DNA from: JBGQAS01 sp963699305
GTDB lineage: Bacteria > Chloroflexota > Anaerolineae > Anaerolineales > Anaerolineaceae
Assembly (NCBI GenBank): GCA_963699305.1
Contig: OY969431.1
Coordinates: 62,001 to 126,000, forward strand
DNA length: 64,000 bases
Reading direction: 5' to 3'
Shown here piece after piece: positions 20,026-29,700 of this stretch; the first letter of the stretch is position 1; the number at the start of each line of letters is the position of its first letter. Position numbers and translations under genes: made by a program. The notes under the pieces were generated by a model, which was not told where the DNA came from, searched no databases, and saw only the letters and a list, made by a program, of their open reading frames with translations.

Positions 20026-20916
20026 TCATTTGTTTCTGAGCTGTTCAAATAATCCACGCTGCTGTGCCGTCAATTGGCGGGGCAGATGGACTTTGATCTT
20101 GACATACAGATCACCGGAAAGGCGCGGGTTGCGGAGGTATGGGATCCCCTGACCAGCTAGCCTGAAATTTTGTCCCGGTTGAGTACCGGCTGGGATCTTA
20201 AGCAGTACGTTCCCCACCGGCGTACGTACTGATACCTCCCCACCCAAAACGGCTGCGTAGAGATCGATGGTTGTTTCTGTGTGGACATCATTTCCTTGAA
20301 TTTCAAATTGACCATCGGAAGAAACATCTATAACCAGATAGAGATCCGATTTTTGCGGTCCTTGCCCAGCCATCCGTATTTTTGTGCCCGATTGGACACC
20401 CTGGGGGATCTTGACTTCGATGCGGCGGTTGCCAATTTGCAAGAGGCGGGTAGTACCCTGCATTGCTTCCTGGACGGTTACCGAGACAGGCTGTTCATAC
20501 GCCTCGGGCTGCACGGCGCGCCGGGATGAACGACGTGTTCCTGTGGAAGCTCCACCGAAAAATGTACGGAAGAATTCAGAAAAGCCAAACATGTCCTCAA
20601 AATCATTCATGTCCACTTCATTGGCATTGGGACTTTGCTGATACCATTGCTGCCAGTTATAGGCATTCGGTGTACCGCCCTCTTTCTGGTAGGAGTTGTA
20701 ATCTTTGCCCATTTGGTTATACAACTCCCTTTTTTTAGAATCGCTCAGGACGTCGTACGCCTCATTGATTTCCTTGAACTTTTCTTCAGCGGTTTTACTC
20801 CCCGGGTTTTTATCGGGATGATATTTCATGGCAAGCTTACGGTAAGCTTTCTTAATTACATCTGCTTCCGCGTTTTTCGAAACACCCAATATCTGGTAAT
20901 AATCCTTATATTCCAT
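20026..20916 (-). CDS. DnaJ/CbpA-type co-chaperone
   Basis: 296 residues from the preferred ATG at 20916. The N-terminal J domain (about 1-68) has YYQILGVSKNAE and the HPD motif in KYHPDKNPG. A short Gly/Phe-type linker lacks the Cys-rich zinc domain of class A DnaJ. Two C-terminal substrate-binding sandwiches follow (VKIPQGVQSGTKIRMAGQG, LKIPAGTQPGQNFRLAGQG). This is the CbpA layout: it delivers clients to DnaK. The ATG six codons upstream would fall inside the promoter, which argues against it. First gene of the dnaJ-htrA-baeRF set. Confidence 0.92.
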   Translation of the reverse strand: MEYKDYYQILGVSKNAEADVIKKAYRKLAMKYHPDKNPGSKTAEEKFKEINEAYDVLSDSKKRELYNQMGKDYNSYQKEGGTPNAYNWQQWYQQSPNANEVDMNDFEDMFGFSEFFRTFFGGASTGTRRSSRRAVQPEAYEQPVSVTVQEAMQGTTRLLQIGNRRIEVKIPQGVQSGTKIRMAGQGPQKSDLYLVIDVSSDGQFEIQGNDVHTETTIDLYAAVLGGEVSVRTPVGNVLLKIPAGTQPGQNFRLAGQGIPYLRNPRLSGDLYVKIKVHLPRQLTAQQRGLFEQLRNK

Positions 20917-20923
20917 GTTAGCA

Positions 20924-20953
20924 ATTGTATGCACGATTGATAGTGGAAGTCAA
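20924..20953 (-). promoter_or_regulatory. dnaJ promoter giving a leaderless transcript
   Basis: On the minus strand TTGACT (20948-20953), an 18-bp spacer and TACAAT (20924-20929) lie only 7 bases before the ATG at 20916-20914. The start of transcription would coincide with the start codon, and no ribosome-binding site fits. Confidence 0.6.
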
Positions 20954-21015
20954 GGCACTAGGCACATTTCTTATCAAGCTCTAATCCTCTTTTGATATTA
21001 CTCTAATGTCAACGA

Positions 21016-21036
21016 CCCCATGCCTGAAGGCAGGGG
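21016..21036. mobile_element. IS200/IS605-like end hairpin (fossil)
   Basis: CCCCATGCCT pairs with AGGCAGGGG across a two-base loop, with one unpaired A. Short imperfect hairpins of exactly this style (cccc-n-gcct-ga-aggc-gggg-ctt) mark ends of IS200/IS605-type elements, as remembered. No tnpA or tnpB remains nearby. The rest of 20954-21131 shows only a promoter. Confidence 0.35.
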
Positions 21037-21095
21037 CTTCCAGCGCCAATTTCGGATGATGCAAACTAATTGAGATTGAAGTGAAAATCATGGGC

Positions 21096-21125
21096 TCTAC
21101 ACAGCACACAGATTTCTGCTATGAT
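21096..21125 (+). promoter_or_regulatory. Promoter of the pseudo-receiver/GAF gene
   Basis: TCTACA (21096-21101), an 18-bp spacer and TATGAT (21120-21125), then 6 bases to the ATG at 21132. Another candidate leaderless start, divergent from dnaJ. Confidence 0.45.
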
Positions 21126-21131
21126 TAAGCC

Positions 21132-22784
21132 ATGCCCGAAGGACGAGAGCGGATCCTCGTAGTTGAAACTGATCCCACCATTAGCGATATCGTTGCGCGA
21201 CAAGCATTGCAAGCTGCTGGTTTTGAAACGCAGTTGGTTAATGATTTCAATACTGCGTTAAATACGGTAACGCGTTTTAAACCCCACATCTTAATTGTTG
21301 AGCTGAACTTGCCGGGGATGAGCGCAAAAGACTTAATGGTCGCGCTCAGTTCCCAGGGTCTGGATTTGCCAGTCATTGTCCTTGCAACCAAAGGCGACGA
21401 GTCCAAAGTCATTCAAACGTTCCGGGTAGGTGCAACCGACTATCTATTATGGCCTTTCCAGGAACCCGAAGTCATTGCGGTTGTCGAGCGCGTTCTGGCG
21501 CAGGTCCGCATGCGACGGGAACGCGAGGAACTATCTCTTAAGCTGGAGCAATCAAACAAGGAGCTGGAGCAGCGTTTGCGGCACCTGACGATCATTTCAG
21601 AGATCGGAAAAGCGTTCACCTCGGTTACCAATTTGAGCCAGCTTTTCGACAAAGTGCTGGAAGGTGCCATTTCAGCCACCCAGGCTGAAGTCGGCTGGTT
21701 GATGATATTGGATGAAGCGAAGAAAACCTTTGTCCTCACCACATTCCGAAACCTGCCTGCTTCAGTATCCAATTATCTTGACAAACCCTGGAATGAGAAA
21801 TTATGCAACGATGTAGCAAGGGTTGCAGAAACTGTGGAAATGCACGGTGATTTACTGAGCCAATATGAGATATCCAGGCTCGGAAAATCCGCTTTAATCG
21901 TGCCCATTAGCGTCAAGAATCAGGTCGTCGGATTGTTGGCGGTAATGCGCAAGGAATCCAAATTATTCAGCACTTCTGACCGCAATATGATGGAAGCAGT
22001 GGCGGATTATGCTTCTATTTCGCTGATGAATGCATACTTATTCAGAGCCATTGAAGAGCGTGCCAGAGCTTTTCATGTTTCAGCTGAAGCTGCGCTGATG
22101 AATCAAAAAGTAATCCATGCGTTGGTAAGATCCATCCGCCAGGAAGTACAGATCTCTGCAAAACGATATTCAAACTTTTTGGAAGGCTTTCTTCAAGACG
22201 AAGGTCCCAAGCTTGAAGCAAGACAGCAGAAAAAAATTGCTACCTTGCAATCCGAAATAATGTATCTGCAATCACTTGCCAACGCCATATCGATAGTACC
22301 AGTGGATCCTGTAGGTCAACTCCAGACCAACTCGGATGTCGGACACGTTTTAAAAAGTATTTTGAGAGAGATGGATCCACTTTTCAGGCAATTGAGCATC
22401 CATGTCCCCTTAACGTTGCTTCCAGATGGAGTTACTGTTTCATGTAATGCAGGGTTGCTCAAGGTCTGTCTTGAAGGTGTCATCAAGCAGGCTCTTCGCA
22501 TCAGTCAAACAGGCAAAGAGTTGGTGATCTCCATGGGTGAAGTCATCCGCGACTCCGTCCAAGTAGCTTTTGATATCGACATAAGCCGCATCAATCATCA
22601 GCAGCTTGAAGATATTTATAACCAGGACTTATATTTTATCGATGAGAAGGAACGCCGGTTTGTCGGACTGGTTCCGGACCTGGCAACTTTACGGGAACTG
22701 CTTCAAACTCAAAAAGGTGATCTTGTTATCGAGTCCTCGGACAAAGGGGGAGCCAGGATTTTGGTCAATCTCCATACGATCTAG
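21132..22784 (+). CDS. Receiver-GAF protein with degenerate receiver and kinase-like tail
   Basis: 550 residues. Residues 1-125 form a CheY-like receiver, but the phospho-acceptor position reads IVELNLPG (Glu for Asp) and the acidic pair reads VVETDPT. A coiled coil (about 125-155) leads to a GAF domain (about 160-320). The last 230 residues resemble a histidine-kinase dimerisation/ATPase region, but no H-box, N-box or G-boxes can be found. Thus neither receiver phosphorylation nor kinase activity looks normal; it is probably a signalling adaptor. It precedes an intact kinase by 18 bases, so the two likely act together. No ribosome-binding site is seen at the ATG. Confidence 0.8.
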   Translation: MPEGRERILVVETDPTISDIVARQALQAAGFETQLVNDFNTALNTVTRFKPHILIVELNLPGMSAKDLMVALSSQGLDLPVIVLATKGDESKVIQTFRVGATDYLLWPFQEPEVIAVVERVLAQVRMRREREELSLKLEQSNKELEQRLRHLTIISEIGKAFTSVTNLSQLFDKVLEGAISATQAEVGWLMILDEAKKTFVLTTFRNLPASVSNYLDKPWNEKLCNDVARVAETVEMHGDLLSQYEISRLGKSALIVPISVKNQVVGLLAVMRKESKLFSTSDRNMMEAVADYASISLMNAYLFRAIEERARAFHVSAEAALMNQKVIHALVRSIRQEVQISAKRYSNFLEGFLQDEGPKLEARQQKKIATLQSEIMYLQSLANAISIVPVDPVGQLQTNSDVGHVLKSILREMDPLFRQLSIHVPLTLLPDGVTVSCNAGLLKVCLEGVIKQALRISQTGKELVISMGEVIRDSVQVAFDIDISRINHQQLEDIYNQDLYFIDEKERRFVGLVPDLATLRELLQTQKGDLVIESSDKGGARILVNLHTI

Positions 22785-22802
22785 AATAGACCAAAGGCTC
22801 CA

Positions 22803-24728
22803 ATGAAAAAAAACCTCTTGCTTTTCAGTGCAAATAAAGAAATAGCTCCTTTGTTGGAGCCATTGATCGAAGCGACCGGATTTTCATTTACTGCGGTGAA
22901 ATCGCTGGATGAAAGCCTTGCCGCGTTGGCAAGACTCCATGTTGCGCTGGTGATCTTCGATTTGACAAACGTCGAGGAATTCTGGGAAAGCATTATTGTA
23001 AAACAGAAAGAACAATTCCCGTTATGTAAATTCATATTGTTGCATCCCTACCAATCAGCTACAATGCTGCCACGCGCCATGGCATTGGGTGTTTCCGGAA
23101 TACTTTCCTATCCATTACAAGCTGGGGTTGCAATGGAAACGATTCAACATGTCGCCTCTCAAATGGAGCGGGAACAGCAATGGATAGCCAAGGAAAACTT
23201 GCATGGCACAGCCATCCTGGGAGATTCAAGCGGTGACTTGGAATTACTGATTGACCTTGGAAAAAAGGTCACGAAAGGATTGGACTTGGATGCTGCGCTG
23301 ACTGCCATCGTGGATGCAGCTGTCAAGCTAACGCATGCAGAAGAGGGCAGCATTTTGTTGAAAGAAGAAAAAACCAACGAATTATTCATGGTGGCTTCCC
23401 GCAATTTCCGTGAGGAATATGCACGCACTTTTCGTCTGCCAGCCAATGACTCTCTTGCTGGGAGTGTGATAACCAGTGGAGAGCCAATATTGATCGACGC
23501 GTCTGCTCCCAAAAAAATTAAAACTCAGTACCTTGTACGCAGCTTGATTTATGTGCCGCTTAAAATACGCAAAACAACCGTTGGAGTCTTGGGGGTGGAT
23601 AACCGCCTGGAGACCGGTATTATTTTTACAGAGAGGGAAGTGAAATTATTAGGCATGCTAGCTGAATATGCAGTCATTGCCATCGGTAACGCGCGCACCC
23701 ATCTTTCTACTGCTGCGGAAAAGAAGAAATTGGATGCCATTGTTACCAATATTCATGATGGGATCCTTTTGTTTGATTCTTCGGGAAATTTGATGCTTGC
23801 CAACCCGGTGGCGCGAAAAATATTCAATTTGGGAAACGATTATATGGGGAAGGCTGCGGATGTATTTATTCAAAATCCGGAATTAATGAACCTTTTATCG
23901 CAGGATAGCAGTAAAACGGGGGCAATGATTGAAATAACCACCGAGGATGAAAATGTTCTTGAAGCGCGAGCTGCAGCGATAGGAGATATCGGAATAGGGA
24001 TTAGCTTGCACGACGTCACTAATCTGAAGAAGCTCGATCAGATGAAATCTGATTTTGTAAATAATGTCTCGCATGACCTTCGTTCACCGCTCACTGCTAT
24101 ACTGGGATATGCGGAATTGGCGGAACGGGTTGGGGGACTGAATGAGCAGCAAAGAGATTTTCTAGATCGCATTCGAAAAAGTGTCAGAGAGATCACCGCT
24201 CTCATCGATCACCTTCTTGATTTGGGTAGACTTGAATCCAATCTGGATGTGAACAAGGAAAAAATCGAACTTATCCAGATCGTCGAAGATTCCATCGAAA
24301 AATACCATAAAAAGGTAACGGAAAAGAAGATAAAGCTCACGAAGAAATTTATGACGCAACACACCCCGATCATGGGCAATCGGATCCAGATGAAGGAAGT
24401 GTGTGACAACCTGATCGGCAATGCTGTGAAATACACTCCACAAAGTGGAAAGATCGAAATCAGTATCATGACGGAAGGGGAGCAGGTAATATTCCGGATT
24501 GTCGATACCGGGATTGGAATTCCCACGACGGATCTACCCAGGATTTTTGAAAAGTTCTACCGTGCCAGCAACACACCTTCTGATATTGAGGGAACTGGTT
24601 TGGGATTATCCATTGTGAAAAATATCATTGAAAAACATCATGGAAGAATTTGGCTGGAATCATCTGTGGGAAAAGGGACAGCTTTCACCGTCGTACTGCC
24701 TGCTGAATCTGAACCGAATAAAGATTAA
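22803..24728 (+). CDS. Sensor histidine kinase (receiver-like, GAF, PAS, HisKA, HATPase)
   Basis: 641 residues, no transmembrane segment, so cytoplasmic. The N-terminal 120 residues have a receiver-like fold without a clear acceptor Asp (ALVIFDLTNVEEF). GAF at about 145-300 and PAS at about 308-415 follow. The H-box is NVSHDLRSPLTAI. The ATPase core shows the N-box (CDNLIGNAVKYTP), G1 (DTGIGIP), F-box (FEKFYRA) and G2 (GTGLGLSIVK). Partner of the pseudo-receiver protein just upstream. No response regulator with a DNA-binding domain is adjacent. The 3' end overlaps the convergent DNPH1-like gene by 4 bases. Confidence 0.9.
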   Translation: MKKNLLLFSANKEIAPLLEPLIEATGFSFTAVKSLDESLAALARLHVALVIFDLTNVEEFWESIIVKQKEQFPLCKFILLHPYQSATMLPRAMALGVSGILSYPLQAGVAMETIQHVASQMEREQQWIAKENLHGTAILGDSSGDLELLIDLGKKVTKGLDLDAALTAIVDAAVKLTHAEEGSILLKEEKTNELFMVASRNFREEYARTFRLPANDSLAGSVITSGEPILIDASAPKKIKTQYLVRSLIYVPLKIRKTTVGVLGVDNRLETGIIFTEREVKLLGMLAEYAVIAIGNARTHLSTAAEKKKLDAIVTNIHDGILLFDSSGNLMLANPVARKIFNLGNDYMGKAADVFIQNPELMNLLSQDSSKTGAMIEITTEDENVLEARAAAIGDIGIGISLHDVTNLKKLDQMKSDFVNNVSHDLRSPLTAILGYAELAERVGGLNEQQRDFLDRIRKSVREITALIDHLLDLGRLESNLDVNKEKIELIQIVEDSIEKYHKKVTEKKIKLTKKFMTQHTPIMGNRIQMKEVCDNLIGNAVKYTPQSGKIEISIMTEGEQVIFRIVDTGIGIPTTDLPRIFEKFYRASNTPSDIEGTGLGLSIVKNIIEKHHGRIWLESSVGKGTAFTVVLPAESEPNKD

Positions 24729-25138
24729 ATTTGCAGGAAATCCTGGATATATTGAATCGCCTCAGAGGTGGTTTGATAACTATGAACCGTCATCCCGGGC
24801 ATGTTGTTGCCTGTGATCATTTTTGATACCTTGCGACCATGCTTATACAAGCACAATACAGGTTTGTGATTTTCCAGGGCGAGAGCGATCTCATAACCTA
24901 CGCCATGTGATGGCGTACTGACTTCAGCGATCAGTACATCGCAACCTTTCACCCAGGCTACATCGCGAAGGAATATATCGAGGGGGTCAACCACTTGTTC
25001 AAGGCTCATGACATCCGGTTTGGATAAGTGAGCCGTTGGGATGATATGACCATTCTGCATCAAGTGGTCAACGATGGTTTGATACATATCCTGATCCTGG
25101 CGTCCACCTGTGATCGAGCAGGAAAAATAAATATTCAT
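24725..25138 (-). CDS. DNPH1-like 2'-deoxynucleoside 5'-phosphate N-hydrolase
   Basis: 137 residues, the size of the DNPH1/Rcl family, which splits deoxynucleoside monophosphates into base and deoxyribose 5-phosphate. Conserved features are YFSCSITGGRQDQDMY at the N-terminus, the acidic DVLIAEVSTPSHGVGYEI segment carrying the catalytic Glu region, and KPVLCLY. A plain nucleoside deoxyribosyltransferase is the alternative. It would act in nucleotide-pool sanitation in the cytoplasm. It converges with the kinase gene, overlapping it by 4 bases. Confidence 0.8.
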   Translation of the reverse strand: MNIYFSCSITGGRQDQDMYQTIVDHLMQNGHIIPTAHLSKPDVMSLEQVVDPLDIFLRDVAWVKGCDVLIAEVSTPSHGVGYEIALALENHKPVLCLYKHGRKVSKMITGNNMPGMTVHSYQTTSEAIQYIQDFLQI

Positions 25139-25198
25139 TCGAAATCCCGGGAGATTGTAACATACATATAATGGACCGAGTCACCCGGGAATGCCTGC

Positions 25199-25227
25199 TT
25201 GACTCAAACCAAAGGTTATGCTACTAT
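25199..25227 (+). promoter_or_regulatory. Promoter of the LysM lipoprotein gene
   Basis: TTGACT (25199-25204), a 17-bp spacer and TACTAT (25222-25227), about 70 bases before the ATG at 25296. Confidence 0.5.
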
Positions 25228-25295
25228 CGAATCATCAAATAGAAAATAATTCCCAAAAGTGGGTTATGTTTTCGTGTGTTCAAAGGAGAGATGAG

Positions 25296-25955
25296 ATGAA
25301 ACGGATGTTTCTTGTTATCGCAGGGATTGCTATTCTTTCGATAGTGGTCGTTTCCTGCAGCTTGCCGGCTTCCTCTGCACAGCAGACAGCGCCAACCAAT
25401 ACGCCCAATGTGCCTTTTCCTGTTGCAACAAATGCACAGGCTGTCCATGATATCGTAAGCGGAACCCAAACCGCAATGGCATTGGGTGGTTCTCCAATGC
25501 CAACCCAGCAATTACCCACGTTTTCGTCTGCTTCGACGAACCTGCCGACATTTCCGGCGTTGACCACGGGGACGACAAATCCCCTGGCTGTGGGTACGCC
25601 TTGGTCAACTTCCACCCCCGGAAAACCTGCTTCATATACAGTACATGAAGGCGAATTCTGCTATTGCCTGGCGCGTCGGTTCAATGTGAACCCCGATACT
25701 CTCATATCACTTAATGCCGCCTGCTCAAGCGCAGCACTTCAACCTGGTGCTTCCATTTCAATACCTGCCACCGGGACATGGCCGGGTGACCGTGCACTTA
25801 AACCCCATCCTGTCACGTACACAGTTCGCAGCGGTGATACAATCTACACAATCGCTTGCGCTTTTGGGGATGTTGATCCGAACGTTATTATTGCAGCGAA
25901 CGGATTGGTTTCTCCTTATACGCTCACTGTAGGAAAAGCACTTCAAATCCCTTAG
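25296..25955 (+). CDS. Lipoprotein with two LysM domains
   Basis: 219 residues. ATG at 25296 is preceded by AAAGGAGAG; an upstream in-frame codon at 25218 lacks one. The signal ends in lipobox VVSC. A long Thr/Pro/Ala linker (about 20-115) leads to a first LysM (YTVHEGEFCYCLARRFNVNPDTLISLN) and a second (YTVRSGDTIYTIACAFGDVDPNVIIAAN). LysM binds peptidoglycan or other glycans. Both LysM copies contain extra Cys, suggesting disulfides. Likely a cell-envelope binding protein. Confidence 0.88.
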   Translation: MKRMFLVIAGIAILSIVVVSCSLPASSAQQTAPTNTPNVPFPVATNAQAVHDIVSGTQTAMALGGSPMPTQQLPTFSSASTNLPTFPALTTGTTNPLAVGTPWSTSTPGKPASYTVHEGEFCYCLARRFNVNPDTLISLNAACSSAALQPGASISIPATGTWPGDRALKPHPVTYTVRSGDTIYTIACAFGDVDPNVIIAANGLVSPYTLTVGKALQIP

Positions 25956-25985
25956 AGATGGTACGCCATCACGATTAACCACCAT

Positions 25986-26022
25986 TACAGGCAGGCGAAA
26001 TTACCTGCCTGTAATTTATTTA
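25986..26022 (+). terminator. Terminator after the LysM gene
   Basis: TACAGGCAGG (25986-25995) pairs with CCTGCCTGTA (26004-26013), followed by ATTTATTTA. It lies just before the Nudix gene's ribosome-binding site. Confidence 0.75.
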
Positions 26023-26032
26023 AGGAAAATAT

Positions 26033-26599
26033 ATGGACCACAAAATTATCAAGCGTGAAAAGTTCTACCAGGGCAGGGCATTTGGATTGGAGCGCATCCA
26101 ATTGATATTGCCCGATGGGCGACCAAGCCATTACGATCTCATCACCCATGTTGGTTCGGTCACGATCGTGCCATTGGACAATGACGGCAACCTGTATTTT
26201 GTGCGTCAATACCGTTTAGGTGCGAGTGGCCCTTTGTTGGAATTACCTGCAGGCACCCTGGATGAAGGTGAGGATCCAAAAACCTGTGCCGGTCGTGAAT
26301 TGCGGGAAGAGATTGGTATGGGGAGCAAGGAATTGTTAGAATTGGGCGATTTATTCCTGGCACCCGGTTATTCCGACGAGCACATGTCCTTGTACCTTGC
26401 CACCGGATTATTTCCAGCACCATTAAAAGGAGACAAGGACGAATTCCTCACCACGGAAAAAATCCCCGTCTCAAAAGTTGGCGAGATGATCTGGAAAAAC
26501 CAAATCAAGGATGGCAAAACGCTGGCTGCTTTAATGCTGGCGTTGCCAAAATTGGATAAATATGGTCTGATTAATACCAAACATCGGCAAAATGCATGA
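26033..26599 (+). CDS. Nudix hydrolase, ADP-ribose pyrophosphatase type
   Basis: 188 residues. The Nudix box is intact: GTLDEGEDPKTCAGRELREEIG (G-x5-E-x7-REL-x-EE-x-G). The upstream VRQYRLGASGPLLELPAG and downstream APGYSDEHMSLYLA are typical of NudF-like ADP-ribose pyrophosphatases, which split ADP-ribose to AMP and ribose 5-phosphate. ATG at 26033 has AAGGAAAA upstream. It stands alone between terminator and promoter. Confidence 0.9.
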   Translation: MDHKIIKREKFYQGRAFGLERIQLILPDGRPSHYDLITHVGSVTIVPLDNDGNLYFVRQYRLGASGPLLELPAGTLDEGEDPKTCAGRELREEIGMGSKELLELGDLFLAPGYSDEHMSLYLATGLFPAPLKGDKDEFLTTEKIPVSKVGEMIWKNQIKDGKTLAALMLALPKLDKYGLINTKHRQNA

Positions 26600-26727
26600 A
26601 GAACATTACTATCAAAACATGCCATACCAATATAAACTAATGCTTAATGCGAGAATTATTGGCTTATAATAAAACGATTTATCTATCAAAATTCCCGGAT
26701 TGATCGGGTTAACAAATAGGAGCTTGT

Positions 26728-29700
26728 ATGACGAAAAAGACTGTAATGATCGATGGAAATGAAGCGGTTGCACATGTTGCGTACCGGCTGAATGAAGTTA
26801 TTGCGATTTACCCCATAACTCCTTCTTCTGCGATGGGCGAACATTCCGATGCCTGGTCGGCAATCAAAACACCCAACTTATGGGGCACCGTGCCAATGGT
26901 GGTCGAAATGCAATCAGAAGGTGGGGCTGCGGGTGCAGTTCATGGTGCATTGCAGACAGGGTCATTAACGACGACATTCACTGCCTCCCAGGGATTGCTA
27001 CTGATGATCCCCAACATGTACAAAATTGCAGGTGAATTGACCCCCACCGTTTTCCATGTGTCCGCACGCACGGTTGCAACACACGCCCTTTCCATATTTG
27101 GCGATCATTCGGATGTCATGGCGACCCGCCAAACCGGTTTTGCCATGCTCGCTTCTTCCTCCGTGCAGGAAGCACATGACTTTGCCCTGATTGCACAATC
27201 TGCCACACTTGATTCACGCATCCCATTCCTGCATTTTTTCGATGGGTTCCGGACTTCGCATGAGATCAACAAGATCGAATTATTGACCGATGAAGACCTG
27301 CGGGCGATGATGGATGACGGCAAGATTGCCGAGCATCGTGCCCGGGCTCTTTCACCCGACCATCCTGTGATGCGCGGTACTGCGCAAAACCCGGATGTGT
27401 ATTTCCAGGAACGTGAAACGGTAAATCCGTTTTACGATCGGTGTCCTCAAATCGTGCAAAATGCGATGAAACGATTCGGTGAATTAACTGGTCGCAATTA
27501 TCATTTATTCGATTACACCGGTGTCGAAGATGCTGAGCGTGTGATCGTTGTCATGGGATCCGGCGCGGAAACGATCCAGGAGACAGTCAATTACCTTGTT
27601 TCTCAGGGTGAAAAAGTGGGTGTTGTTTCGGTCCATTTGTATCGTCCCTTCGACATTGAAAACTTCTTAAGAGCCTGCCTGACACCGTAAAAGCCATCGC
27701 TGTGATGGACCGGACCAAAGAACCCGGTGCCTCAGGCGAACCACTCTACATGGATACCGTCACAGCATTAAGTGAAAGCCTTTCTCCAGCCAAAGCCAAA
27801 TTTACCAAGATGCCGCGTATCGTAGGCGGACGGTATGGATTATCTTCCAAGGAATTCACTCCTGCCATGGCGAAGGGTGTTTTTGATGAGTTGAAGAAAC
27901 CTGCTCCAAAGAACCATTTCACGATTGGTATCAATGATGATGTCACGCACACAAGCTTGGATTATGATCCCTATTTTTCCATCGCTGCTGAAGAAACCCG
28001 CCGATGTGTCTTTTTTGGTTTGGGTTCTGATGGTACCGTGGGAGCCAACCATAATTCCATCCGCATCATTGGTGAAGAAACGAAGAACTATGCCCAAGGT
28101 TATTTTGTTTATGATTCGAAAAAAGCGGGAACAGTTACCATTTCCCATCTGCGCTTTGGTCCCAAACCCATCCGTTCTCCATACTTGATCGGTTTGAACG
28201 AAGCACAATTTGTAGCCTGTCATCAATTCAGCTTCCTTGAGCGGTTCGATGTGCTCAAATATGCCAAACCTGGTGGTGTTTTTCTGCTGAATAGCGTGTA
28301 TGGTCCCGATAAAGTTTGGGATGAAGTTCCCAAGGAAGTTCAACGGGTCATCATCGAGAAGAAATTAAGTTTTTATGTGATCGATGCATACGCCGTTGCG
28401 AAACGCATCGGTTTAGGCGGCAGGATCAACACCATCATGCAGACATGCTTCTTTGCCATCAGTGGCATTCTTCCCAAGGATGAAGCCATTGCACAGATTA
28501 AGGAGAGCATTCAAAAGACATACGGTAAACGCGGTGAAGCCGTCGTTAAGCAAAATTTTGAAGCCGTGGATGAATCGCTCGCCAATATGCAAGAAGTGAA
28601 AGTCCCCGATGCAGTGTCAAGCAAATTAACCCGCCGGGCACCCATCCCTGCGAATGCACCGGAATTTGTCCGCAATACTCTGGGTCCGATCGTTGCAAAT
28701 GATGGCGACAATCTCCCGGTCAGTAAATTGCCGATTGATGGTACTTTCCCAACCGCCACGACTCGTTGGGAGAAACGCAATATTGCTCTCGAAATCCCGG
28801 TCTGGGAACCGGAATTATGCATTCAATGTGGAAAATGCTCATTCGTCTGTCCGCATGCCGTCATCCGGCAAAAAGTGTACGATTCAAAATTCCTGGAAAA
28901 AGCGCCAGCAACCTTCAAATCCCTGGATGCAAAATTCAAGGAATTCCCTGGCATGAAATTCACTGTCCAGGTGGCAGCTGAAGATTGCACAGGATGCGGC
29001 TTGTGTGTGGAAGCCTGCCCGGCAAAAGATAAAATCAATCCCAGCCGGAAAGCCATCAACATGGCTCCCCAAATCCCTCTGCGGGAAACGGAAAGCGCCA
29101 ATTGGGAATTCTTCTTCTCACTACCGGAACCTGATCGGAAAGTATTCCAACCGACATCTGTGAAAAATGTATCTCAACTTATTCCACTCTTCGAATTCTC
29201 GGGTGCCTGTGCAGGTTGTGGTGAAACACCCTACGTTCGCCTGGTTTCAGCGTTGTTTGGCGACCGGGCTGTTGTTGCAAATGCGACCGGTTGCTCCTCG
29301 ATTTACGGTGGAAACCTGCCGACCACACCCTGGGCAACAAACAAAGAAGGTCGTGGGCCGGCATGGTCCAACTCCCTTTTCGAAGATAATGCCGAGTTTG
29401 GTCTGGGTATGCGCTTGACAATGGACAAACAAATGGAGTTCGCCAGAGAGCTCATCACGAGATTACGAGAAAAAATCGGCTCTCAACTGGCAGACCAGAT
29501 CTTGAATGCTGAACAAATCCTGGATGCGGATGTATATGCCCAGCGGGATCGGGTGGCAACCCTTAAGCAGAAATTGGGCACCATCAAAGACCCGCTGGCC
29601 GGTCAATTGGCCAGCGTGGCAGATTTTCTTGTCCGAAAAAGCGTATGGATCATCGGTGGTGATGGGTGGGCATACGATATCGGTTACGGCGGTTTGGATC

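Noticed and set aside
20917..20934. Upstream ATG for dnaJ at 20934
   Set aside because: It falls within the -10 box and spacer of the dnaJ promoter, and the J domain begins at the ATG at 20916.
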